Shown piece after piece: positions 59,456 through 64,000 of a stretch of 64,000 nt of DNA. The DNA is taken from contig JBCFYV010000001.1 of assembly GCA_039000515.1 (NCBI GenBank), positions 48,591,976 through 48,655,975 of the forward strand, read 5' to 3'. Every line of letters begins with the position of its first letter. The stretch's first letter is position 1. The notes under the pieces were generated by a model, which saw only the letters and a list, made by a program, of their open reading frames with translations, was not told the origin of the DNA and ran no database searches. Origin of the DNA: Timema cristinae. Lineage: Eukaryota; Arthropoda; Insecta; Phasmatodea; Timematidae. The position numbers and the translations under genes were made by a program.

Positions 59456-60754
59456 GTATCGCATGAAGTCTACTTTACCGAAACAAGAATTGTGGGGTAT
59501 TCATCTCCAAATCATAAAATATGTTATTATAATGGCAAGAATGTGTGCAGTTTATCGTCCTAGAGTTGGGTTTACTGGAATTTATAATTTTTCTTTTTAT
59601 TTAAAAATGTTTTTATCTAATCCCGAGTTTCATGACAGTTATTGATATCTCCATGTAAACAAACAAAAATAATTAAGCTTTATGATTATATTAAGACAAT
59701 ATTTGATTTATTTGTGCCAAAAAGATTTTGCTATACAATTTGTAACTTTCAAAAATCATTTACCAGTTAAATATCTTCAATTTTAGGACTATAGTCAAAT
59801 TTAAATAAAACTACTTGAGGTATGACCATATAAATTTAAAATATTAAGTGGGAACGAAATAAAATAAATCGTATCGGCGTTGTCCCCAAGCACAGACGGA
59901 CACATATAGGGACAGACAAATTTTTTGAGCCACTATTTTCAACGCAGGGGGCACATAAATTGTCCAAATCGATCATAATATTTTAAAAAATATAAGAAAA
60001 CATGCATAATTTTCTATTAGAAAATAAAATGAATTTTTTTAAATGATCGTTTGCATTTATTGAACTTCATTTTGTTAAAGTCTCCACTGCTATTAATGTA
60101 AGCACCGATGCAACGACCGTCGTGTGTGAGTATAAGACTACTCTCCATTACCCGGTAATAACCCAGTCAGGATGGTCCCGGAGACGGGGGGGACCTGGGG
60201 AGAGATCATATTTAAATGTTAATAGCAGCAGCGGGGGTAGTATGGAGGATGTTAGGGAGGTCACACTTCGGGTGAAATTGGTTTGACTCCCGTCCGGACT
60301 ACCTGGGTCTTGGCTCTCATGAGTGATTAGAGAGAAGGCCTTATTGATTTGAAATATTACACGCACATGGGTTGAGAGGGAAGATTAGAAAATTGGAAAA
60401 AAAAACCATTAAGGTGAATTCCCAAATGAAGATACGCTACTTTATACAATGTTTTAAAATCGCTAGTAAAGTAGCCTATTTAAAGGAACCAGTTCACACA
60501 TCAAACTCTGCTCTGTTTTGCTACGGGCTCTTTAATAAATTATGTAATCCTTTTTTTACTTTCCCCCTTCCCCTTGCAACACAATATAGACATTCAGTTT
60601 CACCCCACCACCCCCTTCCAACAGTGCTACGCACAGTGCATGGTGAAGTACAAACCACTATATACTTTTAGAAAACGTGGAAAATTAAAAATGCTAAGAA
60701 TGTAGTTGAAGTGTTACAAATACCTCAATTATTCTTAAATATTTGAAACTAGCT
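59456..60754. other. AT-rich stretch with a possible SINE
   Basis: 60120-60310 has, on the minus strand, a B-box-like GGGAGTCAAACC and a GGGTAATGGAGAGTAGTCTT end resembling a SINE tail. The rest shows no gene. Confidence 0.4.
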
Positions 60755-61115
60755 TATACCCATCGCGGCTTCGCCCGCAATAATTTATAAAATCTTTAAA
60801 TTTTTAACTAAACTTAAAAAAAATAAATTAATAATTTATAACTTACATAATTTATATTTACTTTACTACGAAATATTATATATCTTAAATACGAAAAGTT
60901 AAAACATTAGTATTGAAAATTAATATATATATAAAAAGTTTAAACATTAGTATTGTAAAATTAATGTAAAATAAAGGTTGGGAATAGTCCTATATGTTAT
61001 TCCAGGACATAATCTACCAACGTACAAAATCTCATTCGAATCCGTTCGTCAGTTTTTACGTGATTTAGTAACACACATCCAAACACACAAACTTTCACAT
61101 TTATAATATTAGTAA
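60755..61115 (-). mobile_element. Dispersed non-autonomous element (CTAATATTATAAA-type end)
   Basis: On the minus strand it begins CTTACTAATATTATAAATGT, continues with GAAAGTTTGTGTGTTTGGAT and CGTAAAAACTGACGAACGG, and ends GCGGGCGAAGCCGCGATGGG. Sequences with this order are abundant in many insect and other arthropod genomes as short non-autonomous elements. The superfamily is not assigned here. An internal AT-rich duplication (ACATTAGTATTG, twice) is present. Confidence 0.6.
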
Positions 61116-61590
61116 GATTTCTAAGTGAACATTGGTGAAATGAGGGATTTCAACATTTCTAAAACTTACAAAAAGCTACTTATCAATGTGTTAGAATATT
61201 TAAATTTGTCAGGCAAGTTAAATTTTAAAATAGAACCAGTTTGGGTGAAAGGGTCCTTCTCCTCCCCCCGCCCCCCAAAATCTAAGCTAATAGAATAAAT
61301 TAAACATTAGTATAAACTAAGCATCAGCCACGAAAACTTCAAAACAAATGTGTGTTTTTTGTATAGGTCTTATTAAAATATTAGAGTAGCTTAACTAAAT
61401 TAACCAAACTTAAACTAAATTATATTTAAACAATTAGCTTAGTTAATTATAATATTTAAGACAAATATACAGGAATTAACTTATCTTGAGTAGGTTAAAT
61501 TATTTAAATTAACCTAAAGTAATCAAAATAAAATTTATTTTGATCTAAATAACTTCTAAACCTAAGCTGGTCCTTTCCTATCTTACTATT
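61116..61590. other. AT-rich stretch, nothing recognised
   Basis: A short C-run lies at 61261-61277. Many TTAAACTAAATT-like motifs, no defined repeat. Confidence 0.5.
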
Positions 61591-61732
61591 GTCTAAACTA
61601 GCTTGTTTACCACAGTTAAAATACGATAAACTAGCTAGTTTAAATTAATATACGATAAACTAGCTTGTTTATTACAGTTGATATATGATAAACTAGCTTG
61701 CTTTACCACAATTAATATACGATAAACTAGCT
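61590..61732. repeat. Tandem repeat of about 30-34 bp running into the gap
   Basis: ATAAACTAGCT recurs at about 61625, 61654, 61687 and 61721, alternating with ACAGTTAATATAC-type spacers. The array stops at the first N, so its length is unknown. Confidence 0.8.
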
Positions 61733-61832
61733 NNNNNNNNNNNNNNNNNNNNNNNNNNNNNNNNNNNNNNNNNNNNNNNNNNNNNNNNNNNNNNNNNNNN
61801 NNNNNNNNNNNNNNNNNNNNNNNNNNNNNNNN
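61733..61832. other. Assembly gap (100 N)
   Basis: Exactly 100 N, a usual placeholder for a gap of unknown size. Tandem repeats of different kinds lie on both sides. Confidence 0.99.
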
Positions 61833-62222
61833 CCTCATATTCTACATTTTAGTTGAATGTCCTTGTCTTCCTTGCTTAGAGGGAGGAGCAGGGACAATGA
61901 GCCTCATATTCTACATTTTAGTTGAATGTCCTTGTCTTTCTTGCTTAGAGGGAGGAGCAGGGACAAGGAGCCTCATATTCTACATTTTAGTTGAATGTCC
62001 TTGTCTTCCTTGCTTAGAGGGAGGAGCAGGGACAAGGAACCTCATATTCTACATTTTAGTTGAATGTCCTTGTCTTCCTTGCTTAGAGACAAGAGCAGGG
62101 ACAATGAGCCTCATATTCTACATTTTAGTTGAATGTCCTTGTCTTCCTTGCTTAGAGGGAGGAGCAGGGACAAGGAGCCTCATATTCTACATTTTAGTTG
62201 AATGTCCTGGTCTTCCTTGCTC
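61833..62222. repeat. 69-bp minisatellite, second locus (about 5.6 copies)
   Basis: Same unit and variants as 27300-29455. The left end is cut by the gap. Confidence 0.96.
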
Positions 62223-63690
62223 TCTCGCGTGAGGCAAAGCTTTTGATTTTTCCACCATAAACTCTTATACTGTCAAACTCTAGGGTTGAATTAGGTTGGT
62301 TAGCTAAGGTTTGTTTAGGTTAGAATAAGTTAGGTTGGGATAGGCTAGGTTTGTCAGGGGAAAAGAAAGTATCAAAACGAGGTATTTTGAATGTTAGTGC
62401 ATTTTTACGATCCAATTTCTGTTCTAGATCAAAACTATGCTTCAAAACATAATTCGTATTGGAACGTTCTTAGCTTTTTTAATTTGAATGTGATAGGTGC
62501 GAATCCCATGACGTATTTTTTGTGGCCGCAAATACAACCTATCGCAAGTCCCAACTAACGCAAGTCCCACCTATCACAAGTCCCACCTATAACAAGTCCC
62601 AACTATCGAAAGTCCCACCTATCGCTATTCCCACTATAACTAACACAATGGTTTGCTTATAGATTGTTCCTGTCACTGCTGGTAGATGTCATGAGTGCAA
62701 CATTATATGGTTTACTATTGTGACTTGCTATGTGATGTAAACACTTGTTTTGTATGTCACTCGAAATGTCACAGCGCAGGTTCTTGCGCATGTGCGTTTC
62801 TCAACACGTGGCCTCTTCGTCTTATTTCGCCCGTTGGTTCGCAGGGGTGTACACATCTTCAAGCTCGTGAACAACTGGGAGAAGGGACCAAGAATAAAAT
62901 AAACACAGGAAATATGCTATATTTTAGTGAAGAGCGTCTTACTACCTATCCTGGTTATACACATATATTCTAATTATTGTAATTTAATAGGGATAGTGGA
63001 GGTTGAATTTATAGGAATCATGCCAATATTAGAATAAAGGGGGATTATAAAACCATTTAGGAACAGAACATACATATACAATAATGGCAGGTAGCTTACA
63101 ATTATTACATTACTATGTTGAGACGATTTGTTCAGCCCTGCAGACAAGAGAATATCAAAAAGGCAGGTATGTCAAACCTAAGGCCACAGCCATGATTGCG
63201 TGCAGACACTTGATATTTTGATGACTCATTAAACAATGACACCTTATTCTTATTTTTATAACCGTCGTAGAAACAAAAGTGATGTGATGTTTGGTAATTT
63301 GGCAAAATTTGAGGATGTTTGAGGTTGATGTGCCAAATTTGTAGGCCTACTCTTTCATCGACCCGAATCAATTAGCAAAAGTTGTTGAATTTGCGCACTC
63401 AATGTGTGCATTGTTATTTTCAGCAAATACTTATGTCAACAGTTGTTTACTCAATCGAAATGGAACCAAACAATCAAGAGGTTCTGTATTACGGACAAGT
63501 CATATTTCTAAACAATAGTTATGAAATTAGCTTTGGAGAGCAAATTAAAATAAGACTATGGCTGCTAGTAAGTGCTTTCAAATTTCTGATAAAAATTACA
63601 TTTTTTATATATAAGCTTACTCTTTTTTTTATATATGAAAAGGTAACTGAGTGATATAAATCCTTAACTTATCTTCCTTCGGAGGGGAAG
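62223..63690. repeat. Low-copy segment of the large duplication (copy 2)
   Basis: Matches 29456-30904. Differences include an extra 16-bp unit near 62581, an inserted AGGCCT near 63344 and scattered substitutions. The last 300 bp are almost identical to copy 1. Confidence 0.93.
63420..63564 (+). CDS. Candidate internal exon, second copy
   Basis: The same 144-bp open interval with TTTTCAG acceptor and GTAAGT donor as at 30632-30775, with no base change that I can see. Function unknown. If the two loci are alleles collapsed into one scaffold, this is the same exon seen twice. Confidence 0.35.
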
Positions 63691-63719
63691 TAAAACCGTC
63701 GGTCCATGTTGACTGTGGA

Positions 63720-63977
63720 TTGTAAAATAACTCTGCTACATTAGTAGGCTCTTTGTGGAATGTGGAATCTAAAATAACCTTGCCACATTAGTAGGCTCTT
63801 TGTGGAATGTAAAATAACCTTGCCACATTAGTAGGCTCTTTGTGGAATGTGGAATCTAAAATAACCTTGCCACATTAGTAGGCTCTTTGTGGAATGTGGA
63901 ATCTAAAATAACCTTGCCACATTAGTAGGCTCTTTGTGGAATGTAAAATAACCTTGCCACATTAGTAGGCTCTTTCA
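63720..63977. repeat. 40-bp minisatellite, second locus (about 6 copies)
   Basis: Same unit as 30920-31563 but fewer copies, and the longer GTGGAATGTGGAATCTAAAA variant appears three times here. The window ends shortly after, still inside the duplication. Confidence 0.95.
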
Positions 63978-64000
63978 CTCTCGATCATAAAAATTCAGTT

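Overview
This window looks like gene-poor, repeat-rich nuclear DNA from an invertebrate, most likely an arthropod. Reasons: no operons and no dense long coding frames; AT-rich unique sequence; many tRNA-derived SINEs; a broken Jockey-clade LINE; a broken DDE transposase of a type common in arthropods; a degenerate GGTTAGG-like tract; and a dispersed element with ends known from arthropod genomes. The species cannot be named from the sequence. No complete protein-coding gene is visible. The best host-coding candidate is a 144-bp exon-like segment with good splice signals, present twice.

Layout: 1-4910 is a 56-bp satellite, deletion-ridden up to about 3480 and then clean with dimeric and 10-unit higher-order order. 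5000-5545 holds a hAT-like end and a 436-bp inverted-repeat element. 5780-8950 is a decayed Polinton/Maverick-like element or related integrated virus (integrase core, unknown frames, packaging-ATPase fragment). 9-13 kb has SINEs, tRNA-like sequences and a 48-bp minisatellite. 13.2-14.3 kb is a dead DDE transposase whose end is occupied by a 45-bp minisatellite. 14.4-21.9 kb is mostly AT-rich with SINEs. 21.9-23 kb is an 82-bp minisatellite. 27.3-31.6 kb is a block of a 69-bp minisatellite, about 1.4 kb of low-copy sequence with the candidate exon, and a 40-bp minisatellite. The same block returns at 61.8-64.0 kb directly after a 100-N gap. 32-38 kb is AT-rich with SINEs and a 145-bp direct repeat pair. 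38.4-41.4 kb is a head-to-tail dimer of a GC-rich inverted-repeat transposon (PIF/Harbinger-like by its TAA target site), each copy carrying the same nested SINEs. 43.5-45.2 kb may be a non-coding Pol II unit or solo LTR containing a 27-bp minisatellite. 50.6-51.2 kb is a 38-bp minisatellite. 52.9-55.4 kb is the 5'-truncated Jockey-like LINE. 55.4-61.7 kb is AT-rich with SINE relics and one more dispersed element.

Two SINE families with different tRNA-like heads (called A and B here) share the same 3' end, which can fold into a small stem-loop and is followed by TAA repeats. This suggests that one LINE machinery moved both. Several A and B copies have clear 8-11 bp target-site duplications. 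Most long open frames here are stop-free minisatellite units whose lengths are multiples of three, and I do not regard them as genes.
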